DNA of 64,000 nt. It comes from an uncultured Lachnospiraceae bacterium (lineage in GTDB: Bacteria; Bacillota; Clostridia; Lachnospirales; Lachnospiraceae). The stretch is from positions 11,177-75,176 of the forward strand of contig CAJTWA010000018.1 of assembly GCA_910580195.1 (NCBI GenBank). The letters are read 5' to 3'. Of this stretch, positions 1 through 7,773 are shown piece after piece. The notes under the pieces are model-generated. The model was not told where the DNA came from, made no database searches, and saw only the letters and a list, made by a program, of their open reading frames with translations. Each line of letters starts with the position of its first letter. Within the stretch, counting starts at the first letter, position 1. The translations under genes were made by a program, and so were the position numbers.

Positions 1-828
1 GCAGATAAGAAGCTTTACGCCCTCCGGGACGTGACGGCCACCGTAGACCAGCTTTCCCTGATTGCGTCAAGCATCATGAGCAAAAAGCTGGCTTCTGGGG
101 CGGACGCCATTGTGCTGGACGTAAAAACCGGGAGCGGGGCGTTTATGAAAACGGAAGAAGAAGCCTTTGCCCTCGCCCGGGAAATGGTCCAGATTGGGAA
201 AAATGCCGGGAAGAAAATTTCCGCCGTCATCACCGACATGGACCAGCCCCTTGGCCGCGCAGTGGGGAATTCCTTGGAGGTAAAAGAGGCCATCCTTGCC
301 TTAAACGGCCAAGGGCCTTTAGACCTTATGGAAGTCACCTATGCATTAGGCACGGAGCTTGTCCTTGCCGCGGGGAAAGCATCCTCCCCGGAAGAAGCCA
401 AAGACCTTTTAAGGCAATCCATCCAGTCCAAGTCCGCCCTCCATAAATTTGCAGAATTCGTGGAGGCCCAGGGCAGTGAAAAACGCTTTGTATACCAGCC
501 GGAACTGCTGCCCGCCGCAAACATCCAGCTGCAAGCCATCAACACGGAAGAAGGGTACGTTTCCGCCATCCAAACAGAGGAAATCGGCCGGGCAAACCTT
601 GCCCTTGGGGGCGGCCGCACCACGAAGGACAGCCAGATTGACTTATCCGTAGGCATCCTGCTGCATAAAAAGCGCGGCGATCTGGTAAGGCCGGGGGAAG
701 CCCTTGCCACGGTCTATGCCAATGGGATGGACGCCGCCAAAGAGGCGTACGGCAGGGTCGTCCGGGCATACCACGTACAGGAAATGCGGCCGGAAGAAAC
801 GCTGATGGTAAAAGGCATCGTCCGGTAA
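1..828 (+). CDS. pdp: Pyrimidine-nucleoside phosphorylase, C-terminal part (5' end outside the window)
   Basis: This enzyme cleaves uridine or thymidine with phosphate to the free base and (deoxy)ribose-1-phosphate in nucleoside salvage. The frame is open from the first base; 275 codons are present, so about the first 160 residues of a protein near 435 aa lie upstream of the window. The first visible residues include the conserved stretch LYALRDVTATVDQ and then VLDVKTGSGAFM, which belongs to the phosphate- and substrate-binding cleft of the family. The C-terminal domain is complete and ends VKGIVR before TAA. Assignment to the thymidine/pyrimidine phosphorylase family is secure; substrate preference (Pdp versus DeoA) cannot be settled from this part. 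Confidence 0.93.
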   Translation, partial: ADKKLYALRDVTATVDQLSLIASSIMSKKLASGADAIVLDVKTGSGAFMKTEEEAFALAREMVQIGKNAGKKISAVITDMDQPLGRAVGNSLEVKEAILALNGQGPLDLMEVTYALGTELVLAAGKASSPEEAKDLLRQSIQSKSALHKFAEFVEAQGSEKRFVYQPELLPAANIQLQAINTEEGYVSAIQTEEIGRANLALGGGRTTKDSQIDLSVGILLHKKRGDLVRPGEALATVYANGMDAAKEAYGRVVRAYHVQEMRPEETLMVKGIVR

Positions 829-922
829 ACCGGGCAGATGCGAAAGGGGCGGCCGTTCCAGAAAAGCCGCCCAATACTGAAACTATAACCTCAACCGAAG
901 AACTTGAAAGCGGGGACGGTAC

Positions 923-1024
923 GTTATCCACTGGCGGTACAGAACCCCTGTCCGCTGATTATCCGGCAGCATTGAAAGCGTGTCTTTTGTTATCCACTGG
1001 CGGTACAGAAACCCTGTCCGCTGA
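923..1024. repeat. 66-bp near-tandem repeat, each copy with a hairpin
   Basis: A 36-bp sequence beginning GTTATCCACTGGCGGTACAG occurs at 923-958 and again at 989-1024, differing at one base; a shorter match (TTGAAAGCG) also precedes each copy. Each copy can fold a hairpin (934-955 and 1000-1021): GCGG, one bulged T, ACAG, a 5-nt loop, CTGTCCGC. The pair fills most of the space between the pdp stop and recQ. The hairpins lack a U-tract, so they are not ordinary terminators. Function unknown. Confidence 0.8.
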
Positions 1025-1118
1025 ATGCATGGAGGGATAGCCATGCCCAATATGCAGTATCCTGCCAGATTTCAAAAATTTCAAAATATATAAAATGAAG
1101 AGAGGACAGCAACATTAC

Positions 1119-3383
1119 ATGGATAAATACGGAATTTTAAAAAAATACTTCGGCTACACCCAGTTCCGGCAGGGGCAGGAAACCCTCATAGACGCAATCC
1201 TGTCAGGGCGGGACGTGCTGGGCGTCATGCCAACCGGCGCAGGGAAGTCCTTATGCTACCAAATCCCAGCATTGCTCCTGCCCGGCATTACCTTAGTCAT
1301 TTCCCCCCTCATTTCCCTTATGAAAGACCAAGTCCAGACACTCAACCAAGCCGGCGTCCACGCCGCATACATCAACAGTTCCCTCACGGAAAACCAAATA
1401 TCGAAGGCGCTCGCCCTTGCTGCAAGAGGGGTGTACAAAATCATTTACGTTGCGCCGGAACGCCTAGAAACTTACGGTTTCCTTTCCTTTGCAAGGCAGG
1501 CGGAAATTTCCATGCTGACGGTGGACGAGGCCCACTGCATTTCCCAGTGGGGGCAGGATTTCCGGCCAAGCTACTTAAAGATTATAGAATTCCTGCGCCA
1601 GCTTTTGCGCCGCCCCATTGTCAGCGCGTTTACCGCCACCGCCACGGAGCACGTCCGGGAGGACATTGCCTGCGTCCTTGGGCTAAGGCAGCCAGAGCTT
1701 TTAGTCACTGGGTTTGACCGGAAGAACCTGTATTTTGCCGTGGAAACCCCAAGGAAAAAGGACGGCTATGTGCTGGATTACCTAAACGCCCACCCCGCAG
1801 ACAGCGGCATCATTTACTGCGCCACCCGGAAAAACGTGGACGCCCTCTATGGGAAAATGCAGGAGGCTGGGATTCCCGCCGTAAAATACCATGCAGGGCT
1901 TGGCAAGGAAGAACGCCGGCAGAACCAAGAGGATTTTGTCTACGACAGGCGCCCGGTGATGGTTGCCACAAATGCATTCGGCATGGGGATTGACAAGTCC
2001 AACGTCCGCTACGTCATCCACTACAACATGCCCCAGAGCTTGGAAAATTACTATCAGGAGGCGGGCAGGGCCGGCCGCGACGGGGAGGCGTCGGAATGTA
2101 TCCTGCTGTATTCGCCGCAGGACGTGATGATTAACCAGTTCCTGTTGGAAAGCAAGGAACCGAACCCGGAATTTACCGCCGATGACCTTGCTGCCATCCG
2201 GGAGCGGGACGCAGGGCGTCTGCGCGCCATGAATTATTACTGCCTGTCCACCCGCTGCTTAAGGGCTTATATTTTAAGCTATTTTGGGGAGCAGGGGCAA
2301 AGCCGCTGCGGGAACTGCGCCAACTGCCAGAAAGAATTTGTGGAAAAAGACGCCACCGAAGAAGCAGGGAAAATCATTGCCTGCGTCCGGGAACTGCGGG
2401 GCAGGTACGGCATCAATGTGGTTGCAGGAACCCTTGCCGGGGAACGCCGGGCAAAGCTCCGGGAATATGGGGTGGAAACCTGCCAGTCCTTCGGCAGTTT
2501 AAGAAGCATGGGTGAGCCAAGTATCAAAAGGATGATAAACCAGATGCTGGCGGAGGGGTACCTGGCAATGACACTGGATAAGTATGCCCTGCTGAAGCTG
2601 GCGCAAAAATCGGATATGCTCCTGCAGGGGGAACAAAAATTTGTAGTGCGGGAAACAAAGCAGGAGATTTCCCAGCAAGCCGGCCAGCACGCCCCTGCTG
2701 CAAGCAGGCGGAAATCTGACATCCTCAACTCAAAGGGCTTAGAATTATTTGAGCGCCTGCGGGCATTGCGGAGCGAAATTGCAAAGCAGGAAGGGATGCC
2801 GCCCTATATTATCTTTTCCGACAAGACCTTGGTGGACATGTGCGTCCGGCTCCCATTTACCCCTGAGGAACTGCTGGAAGTCAGCGGTGTAGGGGAGCAT
2901 AAGCTGGAAAAATATGGGGAGCCGTTTTTAGCGGAACTCAAATCATACACCGGGGGAGCCAAAGAAAAGCTGTATTTCGGCGAGGTTGGGGACGCTGCCG
3001 CCTGCCTTGATGCAGCAGCCCTTCCCAGCCGGGCGCGGGGCGCAAGGCAAAAAGCAGAATTTTTCCTCACCGAAGACGCCGCTGCCCAGTTCCCCTATGC
3101 AGAAAAATACCTTGCGCCGGAACTGGCCGTAAAGCTGAATGAACTGCGGGACGAAGCAGCCGCCAAGAAAACCTCCGGTGCAGAAATTCTCCGGAGGTCG
3201 CAGCAGCAAGGCCTTTCGGAAGAACGGGTTGTGGACGGGATGCGGCGCAAGTTTGTCACCAAGAAAGGGGAAGAAGCAGGGCTTTTCCTTGGGATGCGGA
3301 TGAGCAAAAAGGGCGTGGAATACGAAGACATTTACTATGGTAAACCAGCCCAGCAGATGGTCGTTGGGTGGTTTACCCAATAA
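1119..3383 (+). CDS. recQ: ATP-dependent DNA helicase RecQ
   Basis: A 3'-5' DNA helicase of recombination and fork repair. The helicase core carries Walker A PTGAGKS near residue 40, the DEAH box VDEAHCISQWG near 136, and motif VI in QEAGRAGRDG. The cysteines of the RQC zinc site follow near 395 (CGNCANC), and an HRDC-like domain lies around 525-605. An additional tail of about 130 residues ends the protein, which is longer (754 aa) than E. coli RecQ (about 610 aa). I place the start at 1119 (MDKYGILKKYFGY) because GAGAGGA lies 12 bases upstream; an in-frame ATG at 1095 would add eight residues. It is transcribed alone. Confidence 0.93.
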   Translation: MDKYGILKKYFGYTQFRQGQETLIDAILSGRDVLGVMPTGAGKSLCYQIPALLLPGITLVISPLISLMKDQVQTLNQAGVHAAYINSSLTENQISKALALAARGVYKIIYVAPERLETYGFLSFARQAEISMLTVDEAHCISQWGQDFRPSYLKIIEFLRQLLRRPIVSAFTATATEHVREDIACVLGLRQPELLVTGFDRKNLYFAVETPRKKDGYVLDYLNAHPADSGIIYCATRKNVDALYGKMQEAGIPAVKYHAGLGKEERRQNQEDFVYDRRPVMVATNAFGMGIDKSNVRYVIHYNMPQSLENYYQEAGRAGRDGEASECILLYSPQDVMINQFLLESKEPNPEFTADDLAAIRERDAGRLRAMNYYCLSTRCLRAYILSYFGEQGQSRCGNCANCQKEFVEKDATEEAGKIIACVRELRGRYGINVVAGTLAGERRAKLREYGVETCQSFGSLRSMGEPSIKRMINQMLAEGYLAMTLDKYALLKLAQKSDMLLQGEQKFVVRETKQEISQQAGQHAPAASRRKSDILNSKGLELFERLRALRSEIAKQEGMPPYIIFSDKTLVDMCVRLPFTPEELLEVSGVGEHKLEKYGEPFLAELKSYTGGAKEKLYFGEVGDAAACLDAAALPSRARGARQKAEFFLTEDAAAQFPYAEKYLAPELAVKLNELRDEAAAKKTSGAEILRRSQQQGLSEERVVDGMRRKFVTKKGEEAGLFLGMRMSKKGVEYEDIYYGKPAQQMVVGWFTQ

Positions 3384-3446
3384 GCCAGCCCACCCCAGCG
3401 GCTGGCAGCAGACAATCGAACCTATTGACAAAAAAGCAATCTTAGC

Positions 3447-3490
3447 AAAGGCATTTTCTTAAAAGAAATTTTAGGGAAGTGCCTTTTCTG
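3447..3490 (+). terminator. Possible recQ terminator
   Basis: AAAGGCA at 3447-3453 pairs with TGCCTTT at 3480-3486, with a second short hairpin (TTTCTT/AAGAAA) inside the loop, followed by a short T run. It lies about 60 bp after the recQ stop. The 14-mer CCTTTTCTGGTGCA that starts in its right arm (3482-3495) recurs at 3524-3537. Confidence 0.4.
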
Positions 3491-3608
3491 GTGCATGTTC
3501 CCTTATGCATTTATTGGGTAATTCCTTTTCTGGTGCAGGACATCAAACCCATGAACGGATGAAATGCACCTAATGCCATACGTGCCTTGGGAAAATCAAA
3601 AAATGTGT

Positions 3609-3673
3609 AAAAGTTTCCGTATACCACAGGTTTTTTGGAGAATCGAAAAATTAGCAAAAGTTTCCATATACCA
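3609..3673. repeat. 47-bp-spaced direct repeat upstream of the padR-region promoter
   Basis: AAAAGTTTCC(G/A)TATACCA occurs at 3609-3626 and 3656-3673, ending one base before the -35 box at 3675. Two regularly spaced copies immediately upstream of a promoter could be activator sites; equally they may be one of the many short duplications in this window. Confidence 0.6.
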
Positions 3674-3674
3674 G

Positions 3675-3720
3675 TTGAAATCTAAATCCAAACGCTGTAT
3701 AATATATCAGTCTGATATAT
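3675..3720 (+). promoter_or_regulatory. Sigma-A promoter with overlapping palindromic operator
   Basis: TTGAAA (3675-3680), a 17-bp spacer and TATAAT (3698-3703) form a near-consensus promoter. A perfect inverted repeat, ATATATCAG-T-CTGATATAT (3702-3720), begins at the end of the -10 box and covers the start site. It reads into the 4Fe-4S remnant, padR and the membrane protein gene, so the PadR protein is the natural candidate to bind it by autoregulation. That pairing is an inference. Confidence 0.75.
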
Positions 3721-3744
3721 AAAGCTTATGTAACGGAGATGCCT

Positions 3745-3978
3745 ATGGGAAGACAGCAAATTAGAAAGATATTGCTTATCACTTCATTGCCCCTGTTTCC
3801 CATCACGCTATACTGTTCCAGCCCCGCCTGAACCATAAGCGCAGGACTGAATGGAAGAACCAATGGGAGGATTCACTGCCAAGAATATATCCAGCGTGGG
3901 GCATGTATCAATAATTGCCCTAAAAATATTTTGGCTTTTGGGGTAATTGAAAGAAAGGAAGATTGCAATGGCAACTGA
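3745..3978 (+). pseudogene. Remnant of a membrane 4Fe-4S binding protein gene
   Basis: With a ribosome site (CGGAG) upstream, ATG at 3745 opens MGRQQIRKILLI and a hydrophobic N-terminus ending SSPA, then meets an in-frame TGA at 3829-3831. The same frame then reads ISAGLNG and, after a jump, GACINNCPKNILAFG, which has the spacing of a ferredoxin-type cysteine motif, and stops at 3976-3978. I read this as the beginning and end of an iron-sulfur membrane protein (NapH/YccM-like polytopic ferredoxin) joined by an internal deletion, with a premature stop. The family assignment rests on these fragments and on memory of similar Clostridia proteins; it is tentative. Its tail overlaps the padR start. 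Confidence 0.55.
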
Positions 3979-4513
3979 AAAAAAGATTGACTGTGTGATT
4001 TTAGGTTTGTTAAGCCATGAGGAACTAACGGGATACGAAATCAAAAAACGGATGGACACCACCCTGAAATATTTTTGGAGTGCAAGCTATGGCAGCATCT
4101 ACCCCGCCTTAAATGATTTGGTTAACCGCGGACTGGCTACGAAAAGGGAAGATACCAACAGCAAACGGAATAAGCTGATTTATACCATAACAGAAAATGG
4201 GCGGGATTATTTGAAAAATTGGCTTTCGCTGCCTGCTGAAAAAGACGAGCTTCGTTATGAAACATTGTTAAAATTATTTTTTGGGAGTGAGAAAGGGGAA
4301 GAACAGGCGCTCATCCATATGGAAGCCTTTGAAAAGAAAATCGAAGAAGAGCTGCCATATCTTTTACATGCAGAAAAAGCCTTAAACCAAAACTTGCAAA
4401 ATGATATTGCACACAAATATTATCTGCTTACGGTAGAGTTTGGGATAAAAACCTATCAGGCGTATTTGGAATGGTGCAAAGAAGCAAGGAAACTTTTAGC
4501 GGGAGGGCAATAG
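3968..4513 (+). CDS. PadR family transcriptional regulator
   Basis: A 181-aa winged-helix repressor. The N-terminal PadR domain is clear: DCVILGLLSHEELTGYEI, then WSASYGSIYPALNDL for the recognition region and RNKLIYTITENGRDYL for the wing. The C-terminal half (about 90-175) is the helical dimerisation domain typical of the longer PadR subfamily. The start at 3968 is chosen because AAAGGAA lies seven bases upstream; earlier in-frame starts lack this. The gene is followed after one base by a membrane protein gene. PadR proteins usually control neighbouring transport or detoxification genes and themselves, through palindromes such as that at 3702-3720. Confidence 0.9.
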   Translation: MATEKKIDCVILGLLSHEELTGYEIKKRMDTTLKYFWSASYGSIYPALNDLVNRGLATKREDTNSKRNKLIYTITENGRDYLKNWLSLPAEKDELRYETLLKLFFGSEKGEEQALIHMEAFEKKIEEELPYLLHAEKALNQNLQNDIAHKYYLLTVEFGIKTYQAYLEWCKEARKLLAGGQ

Positions 4514-4514
4514 C

Positions 4515-4994
4515 ATGTTTGGGAATTTGGGATTTTCTTATATAGGATTGCTCTTTTTATTGATGCTATTTATTCCCAATATCATATGGGCAAAAAGGAA
4601 GCCGCAAGGGTATACATCGGATAAGGAAAACAAAATCTTGCTGTTCTTTGAAAGATTGGGGGAAGTATTGGTTTGCTGCTGTTCATTGGCATTTTCCGAT
4701 TTTAATATACATAAATGGACACGTTGGTCTTTATGGCTTGCTGCCGCTTTTATTTTAATGATAATGTATGAAGCATGGTGGGTGCGTTATTTCCGGAGCG
4801 GACGCAAGTTATCAGATTTTTACAGCAGCTTTTTAGGGATACCCCTCGCCGGGGCAACCCTGCCGGTTCTTGCGTTTTTTATGTTGGGAATCTATGGGAA
4901 AGCTGCATGTATGTTAATCGCCGCGCTTATTTTAGGCATCGGGCACATAGGCATACATATCCAGCACAAAAAAAGTATTGATATTGGGAATTAG
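4515..4994 (+). CDS. Conserved polytopic membrane protein of unknown function
   Basis: A 159-aa protein with about five predicted membrane segments (roughly residues 7-24, 46-62, 72-88, 110-127 and 132-150), basic loops such as WAKRKPQG, and no catalytic motif that I recognise. GGGAGGG just upstream lies in the end of padR, and the spacing implies translational coupling with padR. It is probably the membrane target or effector controlled with the regulator, but nothing in the sequence says what it transports or senses. Confidence 0.75.
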   Translation: MFGNLGFSYIGLLFLLMLFIPNIIWAKRKPQGYTSDKENKILLFFERLGEVLVCCCSLAFSDFNIHKWTRWSLWLAAAFILMIMYEAWWVRYFRSGRKLSDFYSSFLGIPLAGATLPVLAFFMLGIYGKAACMLIAALILGIGHIGIHIQHKKSIDIGN

Positions 4995-5007
4995 GAAGAG
5001 TTTCAGC

Positions 5008-5067
5008 ATGAAACATGCAATGCTGTTGATAGCAGTAGGAATAACGGGAACCATTTTAGGCAAGTAA
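5008..5067 (+). other. 19-codon reading frame, probably a truncated gene start
   Basis: ATG at 5008 follows AGGAAG by eight bases and encodes the hydrophobic MKHAMLLIAVGITGTILGK before TAA. It looks like the start of a third gene of the padR operon whose remainder has been lost. The rest of 5068-5238 contains no supported gene; it runs into the 3' end of the convergent merR gene. Confidence 0.3.
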
Positions 5068-5238
5068 AAACGTTGATATTTAACCGCCCGAGTAATAATT
5101 GCGGGACAAGAGAAAGAACCGGTAAGGAGCTTTCCCTTGTTTCCGATTGGCCCTGTATTAATAACGCTTCTTTTCCGGGCTTTTTTGGATGCTTTGGGCT
5201 TAGCGGGCGCTTTTCTGGCAATCCCTCCCATTGCAGCC

Positions 5239-6057
5239 TCAGCTGCCAACCGGAATTTCTATCTGCACGATATAATCCTCCATCCGCCCAGCCACAATCT
5301 CATTAATCCCTTTCTCATAGGAAAACCCCCGCAGCCCAATCCCTTGCCCCTTGGCATAGCGCAGGATTTCCCCATACCGCTCTGGGAGGTTCTCCCAGTC
5401 CCCCTTATGGAATGCCCGCAGGTACTTCCCGGCAGGCTGGATGTGGAGCCCGTCCTTCTGGGCAAGGAGGGGTATTTCAATGAACAGCTTGGAATAGCCG
5501 CCAAAATCCCCCTTTTGCAGGCTGGCAACTGGGATCATGGAACCGTAGGAGGCGTCATGGAGGCGGCCAAGCTGGTATTTCGCCGTTTCGGCAGTTATCA
5601 GTTCCACTTCTTTTTCAAAGGACACCTGCCTGTCTATGTCCACAGTCACAAGGCAGCGTTCTTCTTTCTCCACAATAGTGATTTCCGACAGGTCCATCCG
5701 GAGCAGGGTTTCCATATTTTGGCGGTAATTGCACAAGGTTTTTTGGACGGCGGAAAGGTGCGCAAGCTTCTGGCCTAGCTCTGCAATTTTTTCATCAAAA
5801 AGCAGCGCCAGGCTTTTTGCGGAGCGGTTGTTTAAGAACTCTTTGATTTCCCCGGTGGATACGTCCAATTCCCGCAGCAGGAGGATGGTTTCCAAAATGG
5901 GGCTCTGGTGGTAATTGTAACAGCGGTAGCCATTTTCCGGGTTGACGCAGGCGGGGGCAAACAGGCCGATTTCATCGTACCACATCAGTGTTTTCTTGTT
6001 GATGCCATGCATGGCCGCAAACTGGCCGATGGTGAGCAGCTTATCTTTTCCATCCAT
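5239..6057 (-). CDS. MerR family regulator with GyrI-like effector-binding domain
   Basis: A 272-aa one-component regulator. The first ~75 residues are a MerR helix-turn-helix (LLTIGQFAAMHGINKKTLMW, then YDEIGLFAPA and NGYRCYNYHQ), followed by a dimerisation helix and a C-terminal ligand-binding domain (about 125-272) of the BmrR/GyrI type. The start at 6057 is preceded by AAGGAAG at suitable distance. It is divergent from the interrupted MATE exporter gene, and the space between carries a typical MerR promoter (6158-6188). This is the arrangement of BmrR-like multidrug regulators that sense lipophilic cations. The regulator reads as intact even though its likely target gene is broken. Confidence 0.9.
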   Translation of the reverse strand: MDGKDKLLTIGQFAAMHGINKKTLMWYDEIGLFAPACVNPENGYRCYNYHQSPILETILLLRELDVSTGEIKEFLNNRSAKSLALLFDEKIAELGQKLAHLSAVQKTLCNYRQNMETLLRMDLSEITIVEKEERCLVTVDIDRQVSFEKEVELITAETAKYQLGRLHDASYGSMIPVASLQKGDFGGYSKLFIEIPLLAQKDGLHIQPAGKYLRAFHKGDWENLPERYGEILRYAKGQGIGLRGFSYEKGINEIVAGRMEDYIVQIEIPVGS

Positions 6058-6157
6058 ACTTCTTCCTTTCCGTTTGCCAAGCACAAACAGCTTTTGTCCC
6101 ATAGGGCGCACTTTCCCATGAAAGAAAATAATTTTCCAAAAAGGTACCATTCCCCTA

Positions 6158-6188
6158 TTGACCGTACAGTAACTGTATCGTTTATGAT
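6158..6188 (+). promoter_or_regulatory. MerR-type promoter/operator with 19-bp spacer
   Basis: TTGACC (6158-6163) and TATGAT (6183-6188) are separated by 19 bp instead of 17, and the spacer holds the perfect palindrome TACAGTAACTGTA (6165-6177). This is the signature of promoters that MerR proteins activate by untwisting DNA. It points rightward to the MATE fragment and lies about 100 bp from the merR start. Confidence 0.85.
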
Positions 6189-6238
6189 ACCAGATATAAG
6201 GAGGAAATACAAGGAAAACCAAAAAATGGGCATCTGGG

Positions 6239-6359
6239 CATGTTCTGGGAAAAGCAGGACGCTTTTAAGAAAGGGAACCTATAGCATATCCAAAAATGTG
6301 GGCGCCCAGACATGTTCTGGGAAAAGCAGAACGTTTTTAAGAAAGGGGACACAAAGCAT
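6239..6359 (+). repeat. 72-bp tandem repeat in the MATE leader
   Basis: A 49-bp block beginning CATGTTCTGGGAAAAGCAG occurs at 6239-6287 and 6311-6359. The period is exactly 24 codons, and the region is an open frame, in frame with MATE, from a possible ATG at 6226, so each copy would encode CSGKSRT(L/F)LRKGT(Y/Q)SI. The reading frame may be accidental because MATE has its own strong ribosome site at 6431-6436. The block lies between the MerR promoter and MATE. Confidence 0.75.
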
Positions 6360-6444
6360 TAGGCCGCCCGAAATAGGTATTTCCATGGAAAGGAAAACGA
6401 AAACACAGGCCGCAAGGCTTACACCAAAGGAAGGAGAACAACGG

Positions 6445-6948
6445 ATGGAAGATACAAACGTATATGGAAAACCTGTAACCTTGAAAAACATTTTAAAATT
6501 CGCCGTCCCCACCATTGCCATGACGGTATTCATGTCATTTTATACCATGGTGGACGGGCTGTTCGTGTCGAACCTCATTGGCACGGACGCCCTTTCAGCC
6601 ATCAACCTGACTGCCCCTGTCATCCAGCTTGTGACGGCTGTTTCCACCATGCTTGCCACGGGCGGGAGCGCGGTTATTATGAAAAAAATGGGGGAGCAGA
6701 AGCATCAGGAGGCGAAGGAGGATTTTACGTTCCTGATTCTGGTAAATGTGCTGGCAGGGCTTGCCATGTGGGGGATTGGGCACGCCGCCATGGGGCATAT
6801 TTTTGCGGGCATGGGGCTGTCGGCGGACGTGGCAGGGTACTGCATGGAATATTTAAGCCATTACCTGTGGTTTACCGTACCAATCCTTTTGATGAACAAT
6901 TTTACCTTGTACATGATTGCAAGCGGGAAGGCAACATTATCCCTTATC
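6445..6948 (+). pseudogene. MATE family exporter, N-terminal part only
   Basis: MATE proteins are cation-driven drug exporters of about 450 aa with 12 helices. Here AAGGAG precedes ATG 6445, and the first ~165 residues are clear: TLKNILKFAVPTIAMTVFMS, GLFVSNLIGTDALSAIN and VIMKKMGEQKHQEAKEDF. After SGKATLSLI near 6948 the similarity stops, and the frame continues only as out-of-frame glycerophosphodiesterase sequence to a stop at 7027-7029. The exporter has therefore lost about two thirds of its length and should not function. It is preceded by an intact MerR-controlled promoter. Confidence 0.8.
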
Positions 6949-7340
6949 TGGCCGGCATTATCGCCGCAGAGGGGTTCCGGGAGGGCTGTGTCATTACCTC
7001 CCAGTCCTATGGGGTCTTGGAGCGCATGAAGTCCTGCGACAGCCGCATCCCAACCGCCTATGTAATGAGCATCGCTTATGGGGACATCAGCCTCCTTACA
7101 GCAGCAGACCATTTCAGCATCGAAGCTACAAGCGTTACGGAAAAATTGGTGTCCGACGTGCACAATGCCGGGAAGGAGCTGTATGCATGGACCGTGAACA
7201 CGGAGGAAAACATCAGGCGTATGGCTGCGCTCAATGTGGACAATATTATTACAGACGACGTAAGCCTTGCAAAAGAATGTATTTTCTTAAGCAAGACCAG
7301 CAATGCCGTAGAAGAATATGCCAAATGGCTGGCCCGATAG
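6949..7340 (+). pseudogene. Glycerophosphodiester phosphodiesterase, C-terminal fragment
   Basis: In a different frame from the MATE fragment, the sequence reads AGIIAAEGFREGCVITSQS, YVMSIAYGDISLLTAADHFS, DVHNAGKELYAWTVNTEEN and DNIITDDVSLAKE, and ends at TAG 7338-7340. These are the last strands of the GDPD TIM barrel, as in membrane-anchored GDPDs of Clostridia. The catalytic N-terminal part and any membrane domain are missing, and no start codon with a ribosome site exists. The simplest history is one deletion joining the middle of a MATE gene to the end of a GDPD gene. Confidence 0.8.
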
Positions 7341-7370
7341 GGGCGCCAGCAGGCAGGGAAAGGAGCAGGA

Positions 7371-7697
7371 ATGGGCCAGAAGGTTTACAAATTTGAATCC
7401 CTGATTTACGAAGCGCAGGGGAAGGGAGGGGCATACGTTATATTCCCCTACGACATCCGGAAGGAATTCGGCAAAGGGCGGGTGAAAGTCCACGCCACAT
7501 TCGACGGGGAGCCTTATGACGGCAGCATTACCAACATGGGCGTGAAGCATCAGGATGGGAGCATCTGCTATATCATCGGCATACGCAAGGATATCCGGGC
7601 CAAAATCGGCAAGCAGCCGGGAGACAAAGTAACAGTAACCATATCATGCAGGGAACCGGGCGGCGGCCTGGGGCAGCCTAACCCCAAAAAAGGCTAA
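7371..7697 (+). CDS. DUF1905 domain protein
   Basis: A 108-aa protein with the DUF1905 pattern: YVIFPYDIRKEFGKGRVKV near the N-terminus, then DGEPYDGSITNMG and IIGIRKDIRAKIGKQPGDKV toward the end. The fold is a small beta barrel resembling a double-psi barrel; no enzymatic role is established. GGAAAGGAG precedes the ATG. The gene follows the GDPD fragment by 30 bp and may share its transcript. A hairpin follows it. Confidence 0.85.
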   Translation: MGQKVYKFESLIYEAQGKGGAYVIFPYDIRKEFGKGRVKVHATFDGEPYDGSITNMGVKHQDGSICYIIGIRKDIRAKIGKQPGDKVTVTISCREPGGGLGQPNPKKG

Positions 7698-7727
7698 ATT
7701 TTCCAGCGAAAGCCTACTTTTTTGCAT
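7686..7727 (+). terminator. Weak bidirectional terminator-like hairpin
   Basis: AGGCT (7691-7695, overlapping the stop codon) pairs with AGCCT (7711-7715). An A-run lies upstream and a T-run (7719-7723) downstream, which extends the pairing. The stem is short, so the call is tentative. Confidence 0.4.
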
Positions 7728-7773
7728 AAAATAGCACAACTAGCAAATACTACCAATAAAAAAGGAGTTTGAC

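Noticed and set aside
923..1024. TTATCCACT in both copies resembles DnaA boxes
   Set aside because: The last base departs from TTATNCACA, only two sites exist, and there is no dnaA, dnaN or AT-rich unwinding region nearby.
3829..3831. In-frame TGA as a selenocysteine codon
   Set aside because: The downstream frame lacks most of the expected protein and no SECIS-like hairpin is evident right after the TGA; a premature stop in a remnant is simpler.
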